The position numbers were made by a program, and so were the translations under genes. This document shows, piece after piece, positions 43,344-52,197 of a stretch of 64,000 bases of DNA. Within the stretch, counting starts at the first letter, position 1. Every line of letters starts with the position of its first letter. The stretch lies in contig JAVJUA010000034.1 of NCBI GenBank assembly GCA_040219935.1, positions 1 to 64,000 on the forward strand, given 5' to 3'. The notes below the pieces were generated by a model. It was not told where the DNA came from. It made no database searches and saw nothing but the letters and a program-made list of their open reading frames with translations. This stretch comes from UBA7803 sp040219935 (GTDB lineage Bacteria; Pseudomonadota; Gammaproteobacteria; Pseudomonadales; Azotimanducaceae).

Positions 43344-45728
43344 ATGGCGAAGAAAGAGCTCAGATTGGCGCTGGTGATCTACGGCGGGGCGTCGCTGGCG
43401 GTCTATATGCACGGCGTCACCAAGGAGCTCCTGAAGCTGGTGCGCGCCTCCAAGGTGCTTCACGAGATGGGGCCGGATGCCGCCACCATGGCCTATGCCG
43501 ACGGCCCCGATCAGCGGCCCCACGACACCGAAGCCATCTACTTCGAGGTGCTGAAGGCGGCCAATGCCGGCAACCAGTTCCGGGTGGTGATCGACGTCAT
43601 CGCCGGTGCCTCGGCCGGTGCCATCAACGGCGTGATGATGGCCAAGGCGCTGGTGGACGATGCGCTGCTCGACGCCCAGACCACCGCCTGGATGGCCGAC
43701 GCCGACATCGAGCGGCTCGCGGCCCAGGACGCCTCGCGCTGGCGCAAGTGGTACCTGTACCCCTTGCTGCGGGCATTGTCGCTGTGGCTGCCCAAGGAGA
43801 TCGGCCGCAACGTCGAGACCCGCGGCAAGATCACGCGGCTGGTGCGCTCGTCCTGGTTCCGGCCGCCGTTCTCCGGCGAGCGCCTGAGTCACCACTTCTT
43901 CGACGCGCTGGAAGCCATGGCCGCATCGCGGCGCGAGGGCAGCACGCTGCTGCCGCCGGGGCAGCGTCTCGACGTCTACGCCAGCATCACCGATCTGTTC
44001 GGCTATCCGCGCACCATCCGCCTCAACCAGGGGCTGGTGGCCCGCGAGAAGGAGCACGCCGCCTACTGCCAGCTCAGCCACCGGGCGGGCGAGGAAGGCC
44101 CGGTGCACAGCGACCTGGGCGACGACAACCTGCCGGCCCTGGTGTGGGCCGCCCGCGCCAGCTCGTCTTACGCCGGAGCGTTTCCGCCGTTCCACCACGA
44201 CGAGATGAAGCGTGTGCTGGCGGCCCGGCAGCGCATCTGGCCAGGAGAGGACGGCTTTCTGAAGCACGGCGTGCGCGCCCGCGACGGCACGCCCGCGTGG
44301 AAGCACTTCGATCCGGCCAACCGCCACTTCGTCGACGGCGGCATCGTCAACAACAAGCCGTTCGGCGCGGCGCTGGAAGCGCTCAACAACCGGGCCGCCG
44401 ACCGCCAGGTGGACCGCTGCCTCGTCTACGTGGAGCCGGACCCGAACCTGCAGGACCTTGCGCACCCCGAGCGCAGCATGGGCTACCTGGCCACCATCCG
44501 CGCGGCGCTGTCGTCGATTCCGCGCAACCAGCCTATTCTCGACGACCTGAACAGCATCGTCGCCCAGGACGCCCGGGTGCAGATCAACCGCCGCATCATC
44601 GACGCCAACCGGCCCGAAATCGAACGCATGGTTAAGCGGCTGCAGGAGATTCATGCGCGCCAGACCATGACGCCGGAGCTGATCGGCTATCTGCGCCTCC
44701 TTCTGGCGCTGCAGGCCGAGTCCGCCATGGGCCTTGCCTATCACGTCTACGTGCAACGTCGGGTGTGGCGGCTGGTGGACGCCCTGGTCCGGTCCTGGGC
44801 CGATCTTGCCGACCATGGCGCCCAGCCGGACATGATCGCGGCCATGGAGCAGAGCGTGGCCCAGTGGTGGCAGATGGCCGCCGACAGCCAAGCCGATGAT
44901 GCCGCAGACGGCGCATCCGCCGGCGAGGTCGACAGCGCGCGCCGCGATGCCCGGCAGGAGGGGTTCCTCGACCAGTTCGACGTCAGCTTCCGCATCCGGC
45001 GGCTGCAGTTCCTGGTCCGCCGCATCAACCAGCACGAAGACGACAAGTCCCTGGACGAGCGCTCCGTCGCCCTCATCGACGAGTTCAAGCGTCAGGTCTA
45101 TGGCTTCATGGAGCGCTGCTACGCGCTGCGTCGCTCCGAGCACATCGATCCTGACCTGGTGGCGCATCTGGGCGCCGCCTTCGAGCGTCTGCCGCTGCCG
45201 CCTGAGGAGTCGCGCGAACTCCTGCGCCGGGCCGCCGGGGCGCTGAACCTGGAGCGCTTCGACCGGGAGGTCGACGCGGCCTTCTGCGTGTTCCACGACA
45301 AGCTCGGCGAAGGCTCGCTGCGCACCACCCTGCTCGGCGACTACGTGGGTTTTCCGGTCTACGACGTGCTGCTGCTGGCACCCGGCACCCTGGAGGGCGG
45401 GCCCGACCCGCTGACGCCCATCCGGGTGGAACGCATCAGCCCGGCCGACGCCCGCGAGCTGCAGGGGCAGTTCCGCCGCCTGCTGTGCCGTGACTTCATG
45501 GGCTTCGTCGGCTTCTTCAATCGCGGCTACCGCGAGCACGACTATCTGTGGGGCCGGCTCAACGGCGCCGAGCGGGTGGTGGACCTGCTGGTGACCGCCA
45601 TCGGCGGCGTCATCGACGACCCGGCGGCGCTGAAGCGGCGGCTGTTCCGCGCCATCGTCGAGCGCGAGCGCGGCCGCCTGGAGCGGTGCGACGACGAGCT
45701 CGACCGGCTGCAGGAGGCGTTCCGCTAG
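43344..45728 (+). CDS. patatin-like phospholipase, long patatin-related type
   Basis: A 794-residue protein. The serine nucleophile is S90 in VIAGASAGAING, and the catalytic aspartate is D331 in HFVDGGIVNNKPFG. The oxyanion region is the N-terminal LVIYGGASLAVYMHG. The long C-terminal half (over 400 residues) is typical of the patatin-related protein subfamily and has no other recognised domain. It should hydrolyse acyl chains from membrane lipids. No signal peptide is seen. It starts directly after a TATAAT. Confidence 0.9.
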   Translation: MAKKELRLALVIYGGASLAVYMHGVTKELLKLVRASKVLHEMGPDAATMAYADGPDQRPHDTEAIYFEVLKAANAGNQFRVVIDVIAGASAGAINGVMMAKALVDDALLDAQTTAWMADADIERLAAQDASRWRKWYLYPLLRALSLWLPKEIGRNVETRGKITRLVRSSWFRPPFSGERLSHHFFDALEAMAASRREGSTLLPPGQRLDVYASITDLFGYPRTIRLNQGLVAREKEHAAYCQLSHRAGEEGPVHSDLGDDNLPALVWAARASSSYAGAFPPFHHDEMKRVLAARQRIWPGEDGFLKHGVRARDGTPAWKHFDPANRHFVDGGIVNNKPFGAALEALNNRAADRQVDRCLVYVEPDPNLQDLAHPERSMGYLATIRAALSSIPRNQPILDDLNSIVAQDARVQINRRIIDANRPEIERMVKRLQEIHARQTMTPELIGYLRLLLALQAESAMGLAYHVYVQRRVWRLVDALVRSWADLADHGAQPDMIAAMEQSVAQWWQMAADSQADDAADGASAGEVDSARRDARQEGFLDQFDVSFRIRRLQFLVRRINQHEDDKSLDERSVALIDEFKRQVYGFMERCYALRRSEHIDPDLVAHLGAAFERLPLPPEESRELLRRAAGALNLERFDREVDAAFCVFHDKLGEGSLRTTLLGDYVGFPVYDVLLLAPGTLEGGPDPLTPIRVERISPADARELQGQFRRLLCRDFMGFVGFFNRGYREHDYLWGRLNGAERVVDLLVTAIGGVIDDPAALKRRLFRAIVERERGRLERCDDELDRLQEAFR

Positions 45729-45745
45729 CCCGGCTGGCGGACCCC

Positions 45746-46693
45746 ATGCCGTCACCGCAGCCCCCGTCTTCGTCGAGCCGGCGGCTCGCCATCGCCGCCG
45801 GGGCCCTGGTCCTCATCGGCATCGGGCTGCTGGTGCCGCTGCCGGCGGCCTGGGACGACCGGCCCGTGCTGGGCATCGTCGAGAATCTGGTCCATGCCCC
45901 CCTGTTCGCCGCGGTCGCCTGTCTCACCCTGTGGCTGCTGCCCGGCCCAACCACAGGCCGCTATCTGCTCGCGGCGTTCATGGCGCTGGCCCTGGCGGTG
46001 GCCTCGGAGCTGGCCCAGGGCCTGATGAGCCGCGACGCCTCCTGGCTGGACGTCCGCACCGATGCCCTGGGTGCCGCGGCCGGGCTGGCGCTGTGGCGTC
46101 TGGTAGTGGAGCCGGGTCAGGAGCCCACCGCCTCCGGTCGTTTGGCGCTGGGTGGGGTGGCCTTGCTGTGCATCGGCCTGGCGCTGCTGCCGGCGGCGGC
46201 CCCCATCGGCGCCGCCGTGGCCCGGGCCAGTCATTTCCCGGTGCTGTTCAGCGCCCGCTTCCCCGGCGCCCTGACCATGGTCGAGGCGTTCGCCGAACCG
46301 GAGGGCGTGGCCATCCGGGTGGACGGTGCGGCGCTGCGGGTGACGCCCCTTTCCGGGCGTTTTCCCGGCGTGGTGATCACGAGCTTCGCCGGCGACTGGC
46401 GGGGCTTCGGAGCGCTGGTGATCGACGTCGAGACCTTGGGGAGCCAGCCCCTGGTGCTGGAAGCGCACATCCGCGACCGCGGCGGCAGCGCCGCCTACGG
46501 CGAGCGCTTCAACGCGCGCTGGACGCTGCCCGCCGGCGCGCGGCAGGCCATTCGGGTGCCCCTCGCCGACATCGCGGCGGGGCCCCGACAGCGCCGGCTG
46601 CGTCTCGACCGGGTGGGCGTGATCGCCATTCATCGGGCCGACGACGTCGCCGAACCCTTTCTCATACGCGACGTCTATCTGTCCGACGGCTGA
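45746..46693 (+). CDS. VanZ-like membrane protein with extracytoplasmic C-terminal domain
   Basis: A 315-residue protein. The N-terminal half has four to five hydrophobic segments with the VanZ-like pattern (PVLGIVENLVHAPLFAAVACLTLWLL and SELAQGLMSRDASWLDVRTDALGAAAG, where SE.xQ and RxaSxxDvxxNxxGaxxG are the family marks). The C-terminal 130 residues form a beta-rich domain (GVAIRVDGAALRVTPL onward) resembling carbohydrate-binding folds. The ATG is 17 bases after the patatin stop. Confidence 0.8.
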   Translation: MPSPQPPSSSSRRLAIAAGALVLIGIGLLVPLPAAWDDRPVLGIVENLVHAPLFAAVACLTLWLLPGPTTGRYLLAAFMALALAVASELAQGLMSRDASWLDVRTDALGAAAGLALWRLVVEPGQEPTASGRLALGGVALLCIGLALLPAAAPIGAAVARASHFPVLFSARFPGALTMVEAFAEPEGVAIRVDGAALRVTPLSGRFPGVVITSFAGDWRGFGALVIDVETLGSQPLVLEAHIRDRGGSAAYGERFNARWTLPAGARQAIRVPLADIAAGPRQRRLRLDRVGVIAIHRADDVAEPFLIRDVYLSDG

Positions 46694-46722
46694 CCGGCCG
46701 GGCGGGATTCCTCCGGAAGTCC

Positions 46723-46750
46723 TTGCACCGCCGAAATCTCCCGATACCAT
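46723..46750 (+). promoter_or_regulatory. candidate promoter of the PNPOx-fold/GPH transporter operon
   Basis: TTGCAC (46723-46728) and TACCAT (46745-46750) are 16 bases apart, 45 bases before the ATG at 46795. Confidence 0.4.
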
Positions 46751-46794
46751 TCCAGGCACCATTGACTGTTTTTTTGGGGAAGGGAGTACGAAGC

Positions 46795-47388
46795 ATGGCG
46801 AAGACCCACGATCACGAGATCGTCTCGATCTATCCGTTCACGGACCAGGAAGTGGACGACCTCATGAACCACTCCAACGAGTGCGTGCTGATGTGGTCGA
46901 CCAAGGACGGCTGGCCTGTGGGCGTGACCCACGCCTTCGTCTGGCACGACAACAAGATCTGGATCACGTTTGCCGTGCACCGGCACCGCACCGCCGCCAT
47001 CCGCCGCGACAATCGGGTGTCGGTGAACGTCAGCAGCGGCGGCTATCCCACCGGCGCGTCGGAAGAGCTGCCCCGCGGCGCCATCACCTTCAAGGGCATC
47101 GGCGAGTTCTTCGATGACGACAAGACCAAGCGCTGGTTCTACACCGCGCTGTCGCAGAAGCTGAACCCCGGGAACAAGGCCGGAGAGGAGTTCTTCTACA
47201 ACCTGCTGGATTCGCCGCTGCGCACCGTGCTGGCGGTGACGCCCACCAAGAAGATCATGTACAACGGCAAGACCGCGGGCGCCCACATGGCCGGCACCAT
47301 CGACGAGGACGACCTCGGCGAGCGGCTGGGTGCGGACGCCGAGCGCATGAACCGGGAGCGCGTAAAGCGGGGTCTCGACCCGCGTTGA
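46795..47388 (+). CDS. pyridoxamine 5'-phosphate oxidase-fold family protein
   Basis: A 197-residue split-barrel flavin-binding protein: LMNHSNECVLMWSTKDGWPVGVTHAFVWHDNKIW and HRHRTAAIRRDNRVSVNVSSGG form the barrel and FMN phosphate site. The long C-terminal tail contains PTKKIMYNGKTAGAHMAG. Not PdxH itself (that gene is at 60.7 kb). The downstream GPH transporter starts inside its stop codon (TTGA), so the two are coupled. Confidence 0.85.
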   Translation: MAKTHDHEIVSIYPFTDQEVDDLMNHSNECVLMWSTKDGWPVGVTHAFVWHDNKIWITFAVHRHRTAAIRRDNRVSVNVSSGGYPTGASEELPRGAITFKGIGEFFDDDKTKRWFYTALSQKLNPGNKAGEEFFYNLLDSPLRTVLAVTPTKKIMYNGKTAGAHMAGTIDEDDLGERLGADAERMNRERVKRGLDPR

Positions 47389-48788
47389 GCACGGTGCCCG
47401 CCGCGGCGGCAACGGAACAGGGCGGCGCCAGCCTGCCGGCCAGGCTGAAGACGTCGACCCTGTTCTACTACAGCCTCACCGATCTGCCGGTGGCGATGTC
47501 CATCTTCCCGGTGATCGTGTTCGTGCCCCGCTTCTACGCCAGCGATGTCGGCGTGCAGCTGTGGCTGGTGGGCGTGATCATGATCGCGGTGCGCATCTTC
47601 GACGTGCTCACCGACCCGCTGATGGGCTGGCTGAGCGACAACACGCGCTCGCGCTTCGGCCGGCGGCGGCCGTGGATCCTGGCGTCGACGCCGATCATGA
47701 TGCTGTCTATCTACATGCTGTTCCTGCCCCCTGAGGGGGCAGGCGGCGGGCACATGCTGACGTGGAGCATGACCCTGTCCATCGCCACGACGATGATGCT
47801 CATCCCCTACTACGCCTGGGGGGCGGAGCTGTCGCCCCATTATCACGAGCGCTCGCGCATCACCGGCGGGCGCGCCATGGCCGGCGTGCTGGGCAGCCTG
47901 ATCGCCCAGCTGGTGCCGGCGGGGGCGCTGATCTTCTTCGGCATCGGCGGCACCGCCGCCGTGCTCGAGGTGGTCGGCTACACCATGCTGATCATCATGC
48001 CCGTGTGCGTGGCGGTGACCCTGCTGGGGACGCCGGAGCCCCAGGTCACTGTGCGATCGACGGTGCCGGTGCTCAAAGGCCTGAAGCTGATGTGGGAGAA
48101 CGGTCCGTTCAAGCAGCTCGTGGTGGCGTTCATGATCGGCTCCATCGGCCTCAACATCACCACGCCGCTGTACATCTTCTTCGTCGCCGACGTGCTGAAC
48201 GCGGAAGATCAGGCCATCTTCATGCTCACCTTCTTCTACCTCACCAGCTTCTTCACGGTGCCGCTGTGGGTGAAGTGGTCGCGCTACCTGGGCAAGCACC
48301 GGGCCTACATCACCGCCTTTCTGGTCATCGCCTGCGTGCACCCGTTCTACCTGCTGCTCGGTGAGGGCGACTTCTGGTGGATGCTGCCGGTGACGGTGAT
48401 GACCGGGTTTGCGGCTGCCGGCTTCTCTCAGGCGCTGCCCAACTCCATGAAGGCGGACGTCATCGACCTGGATCAGCTCGCCAGCGGGGAAAACCGGGCG
48501 GCCCTGTTCTTCTCGGCCTGGTCGTTCGCCCAGAAGGCGGCGGCTTCCCTTGGCGCCGGCATCGCCATGTTCGGCCTGGAACTGGTGGGCTTCGATGCCA
48601 AGCCGGGGGCCGCAAACGGGGAAGAGGAGCTGTTCGGGCTGCGCTTCCTGTTCTCCACCTTCCCGTCGCTGTTCTTCCTGGCCGGCGCCGCCATCGTCTG
48701 GCGTTACCCCATCACCGAGGAACGGCACGCCGAGATCCGCGCCGCCATCGACGCCCGGGCGCAGGCAAAGGCGGCCGACGGCGGCTGA
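47385..48788 (+). CDS. GPH-family (MelB-like) MFS symporter
   Basis: A 467-residue, 12-helix transporter. The GPH marks are RIFDVLTDPLMGWLSDNTRSRFGRRRPWIL and IPYYAWGAELSPHYHERSRITG. These families move glycosides or other solutes with Na+ or H+. A TTG at 47385 overlaps the upstream stop; a GTG at 47394 is the alternative. A paralogue with the same motifs is at 61.4 kb, again next to a PNPOx-fold gene. The 3' end lies in an 18-bp repeat array. Confidence 0.9.
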   Translation: MSTVPAAAATEQGGASLPARLKTSTLFYYSLTDLPVAMSIFPVIVFVPRFYASDVGVQLWLVGVIMIAVRIFDVLTDPLMGWLSDNTRSRFGRRRPWILASTPIMMLSIYMLFLPPEGAGGGHMLTWSMTLSIATTMMLIPYYAWGAELSPHYHERSRITGGRAMAGVLGSLIAQLVPAGALIFFGIGGTAAVLEVVGYTMLIIMPVCVAVTLLGTPEPQVTVRSTVPVLKGLKLMWENGPFKQLVVAFMIGSIGLNITTPLYIFFVADVLNAEDQAIFMLTFFYLTSFFTVPLWVKWSRYLGKHRAYITAFLVIACVHPFYLLLGEGDFWWMLPVTVMTGFAAAGFSQALPNSMKADVIDLDQLASGENRAALFFSAWSFAQKAAASLGAGIAMFGLELVGFDAKPGAANGEEELFGLRFLFSTFPSLFFLAGAAIVWRYPITEERHAEIRAAIDARAQAKAADGG

Positions 48789-48833
48789 AGCCGCTTCGGC
48801 GGCTGAAGCCGCTGCGGCGGCTAGAGCCGGTAG
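48780..48833. repeat. 18-bp tandem repeat array, three units, spanning two convergent stops
   Basis: Units 48780-48797 and 48798-48815 are GGCGGCTGAAGCCGCTTC and the same with one change near the end; 48816-48833 is diverged. Unit one holds the TGA of the GPH transporter gene and unit three the TAG of the SnoaL-like gene. Rotated, the unit is nearly identical to that at 33.8 kb. Confidence 0.85.
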
Positions 48834-49372
48834 TACGAAGGCAGGTCGGCGGGCTGGATCTTCTCCGCCCGCGCCAGCGGGTCCTCGCCGAAGTAGATGT
48901 CCTCGCCCACCAGCCGGCCGTCCGCGTCTGCCGGCCAGACGGTGATTAGCTGCGCCGTGGTCAGCACCAGGTCGCCGTCGGCCAGCGGCTCGCCGGCCAC
49001 CTGATCGACCCCGGCGGCGCGCAGCTCGGCGCCGCGGCGCACGATCTTCACCTGGCCTTCGGTGATCACGGCGGTCTCGTCCACCACGATGCGCTCCACC
49101 ACCACTTCGAACTGCTGGCCGCCGCGCTCGAACATGGCGAGGTAAAAGCCGCGTACCGCCTCCGCGCCCTGCAGCACCGACGGCGTGCCGCCCCAGAAGT
49201 GATAGACGGGTGAGGCGGTAAGGGTAGCCATCAGCGGCTCGATCTCGCCGAGGATCTCGTGGCGCATGTGGTCGCGCACCTTGAGCAGCAGCGCCCGGCA
49301 GCGCGGGTTCGCTTCCTCTGCGGCCCGCGCTTCGAGGGCGAGCCAGCTGCGATGGGGGTCGATCTTCGGCAT
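48821..49372 (-). CDS. SnoaL-like/NTF2-fold protein
   Basis: A 183-residue cone-fold protein. Characteristic is the central TLTASPVYHFWGGTPSVLQGAEAVRGFYLAMF segment followed by long strands (FEVVVERIVVDETAVITEGQV). Members include steroid isomerase-like enzymes and small-molecule binding proteins. No catalytic assignment is possible. The ATG at 49372 starts the helix MPKIDPHRSWLALE. Confidence 0.8.
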   Translation of the reverse strand: MPKIDPHRSWLALEARAAEEANPRCRALLLKVRDHMRHEILGEIEPLMATLTASPVYHFWGGTPSVLQGAEAVRGFYLAMFERGGQQFEVVVERIVVDETAVITEGQVKIVRRGAELRAAGVDQVAGEPLADGDLVLTTAQLITVWPADADGRLVGEDIYFGEDPLARAEKIQPADLPSYYRL

Positions 49373-49395
49373 GGCGTTGGTCCTGTTCGGGTGGG

Positions 49396-50775
49396 CTATG
49401 GGCTCGTGAATCGGGTGAGCACGTCGATCATCAGCCGCGTGCCCTCGATCATGGCGTCGACGCCGATGCGCTCGTCGTTGCCGTGCACGCCGCGGCGGTC
49501 TTCCTGGGGCACCACGAACGGGCCGAAGCCGTAGCTGGCGATGCCGAGGTCGCGGAAGAAGTGGCTGTCGGTGAAGCCGGTGAGCACGCCGGGCAGCACC
49601 CGGGCGCCGCGATGCTGGCGCGCGACGGCCGTCTCGATCACCTGGAACAGCGGCGTGTCGCTGCGGCTCACCGCGGGGGTGAACGCCATGAGGGTCTCGA
49701 TCTCGACGTTCGGGTCGTTGATCACCGTGGCCAATTCGGCGATGAAGACGTCCACGTCCTGGTCGGGCAGCAGCCGGCAGTCGATCTCCATGACCGCCTC
49801 GGTGGGCACCACGTTGATCTTGTCGCTGCCGGCGAGGCGGGTGATGGAGCAGGTGTTGCGCAGCAGCGCGTGGGCGCCGGGGTCGGTGAGCTGCAGGTAG
49901 CGCAGGAAGGCGTCGTCGGCCACGGCCGCGTCCAGATTGGCGTAACGCGCAGCCAGGGTGTCGTTCTGGTAGGGCGCCAGACCCTCGAACAGGCTGCGCA
50001 CCGGGGGGATCACCCGCGGCGGAAACGCCGTCTGTGCCAGCCGGTCGCCGGCGCGCAGCAGGCGGGTGACCGCGGTGGCGGCCTGGGGCGTGGAGCCGTG
50101 GCCGGGCTGGCCGCGGGCGGTGAGCTTGAGCCACAGCGGCACCTTCTGGGTCACCTCGACGGTGAACACCACGTCATTGGCCAGCCGCGTGCCGCTGCCG
50201 CCCTCGTTGAGCAGATAGCCGACGCCTTCGAAGATCTCGGGGTGGTGCTCGATCAGCCAGCCGGCACCGAAAGCGCCGCCGGCCTCCTCGTCGGCGGTGG
50301 CCATCAGGATCACGTCCCGGTTCAGCGGCCGGCCCGAGGCGTGCAGCGCCAGGAACGCCTGGAGCTGGGCGATGCCGATGCCCTTCATGTCCAGCGCGCC
50401 GCGGCCCCATACGTAGCCGTCGCGGATGGCGCCTGACAGCGGCGCTACCTGCCAGTAGCGCGGGTCCGCCGAGACCACGTCGATGTGATGCAGCAGCACC
50501 AGCGCCGGCTCGTCGCCGCCCTCGATGCGTGCCCACAGGTTGCCGCGGCCGGGGGCCGACTCGGCGGTCTGGTAGGCAATGCCGGCGGCATCGAGGATGG
50601 CGGCCAGGTACGCCACGCCCGCGCTCTCGTTGCCCGGCGGGTTGGTGGTGTCGATGCGCAGGTACTCGGCCAGACGCTCGGGCGCCTGGCGGGCGAAGTC
50701 GGCGGCGTGGGCGGTGCCGAAGAGCAGCAGGCCGACGACGGCGGCGCGCCACGCGTGCAAGGTGGCTGGGTTCAT
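49396..50775 (-). CDS. exported M20-family metallopeptidase
   Basis: A 459-residue zinc peptidase of the M20/M25/M40 group with signal peptide (AAVVGLLLFGTAHA). Metal-site blocks are LLHHIDVV, WGRGALDMKG (bridging Asp) and MATADEEAGG (catalytic Glu pair); the dimerisation domain includes TARGQPGHGS. A C-terminal DSHFFRDLG holds a late ligand. GGAGG lies six bases before the ATG at 50775. It would release amino acids from small peptides or amides in the periplasm. Confidence 0.92.
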   Translation of the reverse strand: MNPATLHAWRAAVVGLLLFGTAHAADFARQAPERLAEYLRIDTTNPPGNESAGVAYLAAILDAAGIAYQTAESAPGRGNLWARIEGGDEPALVLLHHIDVVSADPRYWQVAPLSGAIRDGYVWGRGALDMKGIGIAQLQAFLALHASGRPLNRDVILMATADEEAGGAFGAGWLIEHHPEIFEGVGYLLNEGGSGTRLANDVVFTVEVTQKVPLWLKLTARGQPGHGSTPQAATAVTRLLRAGDRLAQTAFPPRVIPPVRSLFEGLAPYQNDTLAARYANLDAAVADDAFLRYLQLTDPGAHALLRNTCSITRLAGSDKINVVPTEAVMEIDCRLLPDQDVDVFIAELATVINDPNVEIETLMAFTPAVSRSDTPLFQVIETAVARQHRGARVLPGVLTGFTDSHFFRDLGIASYGFGPFVVPQEDRRGVHGNDERIGVDAMIEGTRLMIDVLTRFTSP

Positions 50776-50816
50776 GGGGTCCTCCTTGACGGTGGAGTGT
50801 ACCCCAGCCGCCGGCG

Positions 50817-51137
50817 CTAGCTGCGCCCGCCGGCGCGCAGCGCTTCCAACTCGTCCAGCAGATCGAGCGCCAGGGCGACGCCGGCCAGGTTGACCCCCAG
50901 GTCCTGCTGCAGCCGCACGGCGCGCTGCACCCGCACCACGGCCACGCCATCGAAACGCCAGCGCTGCACGGGGCTCGACGCCCGGCGCCGGCCGGGGCCG
51001 ACCCCGCGGGCCTCGATGATGCCCTCGCTCACCAGCTCCACCAGAAACTCGGCGTGCACGCCGCAGATGTGGCACATGTCGCGCAGGGTGAGCTCGAGCT
51101 GCTCGTCGAGCAGCTGCGGATCGATGCGTCTGGTCAT
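50817..51137 (-). CDS. cbpM: chaperone modulator CbpM
   Basis: A 106-residue MerR-like helix-turn-helix protein (LTLRDMCHICGVHAEFLVELVSEGIIEARG), the usual CbpM size. CbpM binds and inhibits the DnaJ homologue CbpA. The ATG at 51137 overlaps the cbpA stop (ATGA), the standard cbpA-cbpM arrangement. Confidence 0.88.
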   Translation of the reverse strand: MTRRIDPQLLDEQLELTLRDMCHICGVHAEFLVELVSEGIIEARGVGPGRRRASSPVQRWRFDGVAVVRVQRAVRLQQDLGVNLAGVALALDLLDELEALRAGGRS

Positions 51138-52057
51138 GAGCCCGCCCTCGGGTCGAATGCCATGGTGTCCGCCATCTGCCGGTACAGGGCTTTCTTCTCG
51201 GCGGTATCCGCCTTCGGCAGCAGCACCTTCAGGGTGACGATCTGGTCCCCCGGCGGCTGCCCGGGGAGGCCGCGGCCCTTCAGCCGCAGCTTGCTGCCGG
51301 CCTGGGCATTGGCCGGCACCTTCAGCTTCACGCTGCCGCCCAGGGTGGGTACGGTGAGCTCGGCGCCGAGCGCGGCCTCCCACGGCGCCACCGGCAGCTC
51401 GTAGTGGATGTCGCGGCCGTCGGGCCGGAACTGCGGATGCGGCACCAGCCGGAACTCGACGAACAGATCGCCGGGCTGGCCGCTGCCGACGCCGGGCCCG
51501 CCCTGGCCCTTCAGGCGCACGCGCTGGCCGTCGCTGATGCCGGCCGGGATCTTCACCCGCAGGCGGCGGGTCTTGCCGTCGGGGCCGCGCACGTCGATCT
51601 CCACAGAGGCGCGCTGGTAGGCCTCTTCCAGGGTGATGCCCACTCGGGCGTGCTCGTCAGCGCCCTTGAAGCCGCCGGCGCGGCGGCCGCCGCCGCTGCG
51701 GCCGCCGCCGCGGAACTCGTGCTGGCCGAACAGGGTCTCGAAGAAGTCGCTGAAGCCGCCGTCGTGACCGGTGAAGCCGCCGCCACCGAACTCGAACTGC
51801 TGTGACCAGTCGGGCGGCGGCTGGAAGTTCTGGTGGTCCTTCCAGTTGGCACCCAGGGCGTCGTAGGCGGCCCGCTTTTCCGGATCGGAGAGCACCTCGT
51901 AGGCTTCGCCCACCTCCTTGAAGCGGTCTTCGGCGTCCGGCTCGGCGTTGACGTCCGGGTGGAACTTGCGCGCCAGACGCCGGTAGGCCTTCTTGATGTC
52001 GTCGGCGCTGGCTTTGCGGTCGACGCCAAGCACCGCGTAGTAATCCCGGTATTCCAT
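51134..52057 (-). CDS. cbpA: curved DNA-binding protein / DnaJ homologue CbpA
   Basis: A 307-residue J-domain protein. The J domain is residues 4-70 with HPD in KFHPDVN. A glycine/phenylalanine-rich linker follows (FGGGGFTGHDGGFSDFFETLFG), then the two C-terminal substrate-binding domains with no zinc fingers (IPAGISDGQRVRLKGQG and VPANAQAGSKLRLKGRGLPG). This is the CbpA layout. It stimulates DnaK and binds curved DNA. Confidence 0.93.
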   Translation of the reverse strand: MEYRDYYAVLGVDRKASADDIKKAYRRLARKFHPDVNAEPDAEDRFKEVGEAYEVLSDPEKRAAYDALGANWKDHQNFQPPPDWSQQFEFGGGGFTGHDGGFSDFFETLFGQHEFRGGGRSGGGRRAGGFKGADEHARVGITLEEAYQRASVEIDVRGPDGKTRRLRVKIPAGISDGQRVRLKGQGGPGVGSGQPGDLFVEFRLVPHPQFRPDGRDIHYELPVAPWEAALGAELTVPTLGGSVKLKVPANAQAGSKLRLKGRGLPGQPPGDQIVTLKVLLPKADTAEKKALYRQMADTMAFDPRAGS

Positions 52058-52197
52058 GGGGTGGCCCGTTACCTCTCGTCAGACAAGATGAGGGCGGACC
52101 CGGGCGGATTCAATGCCCGCGTCTCCCAACGCCCCGCCGCGGTCAGGCATAATGCACGGCCGCTGATCATGCACGCGACCATCGGTTCCCCGTTCCC

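Noticed and set aside
43335..45755. 806-codon frame antisense to the patatin gene
   Set aside because: The plus-strand patatin frame has the serine and aspartate motifs; the antisense frame has none.
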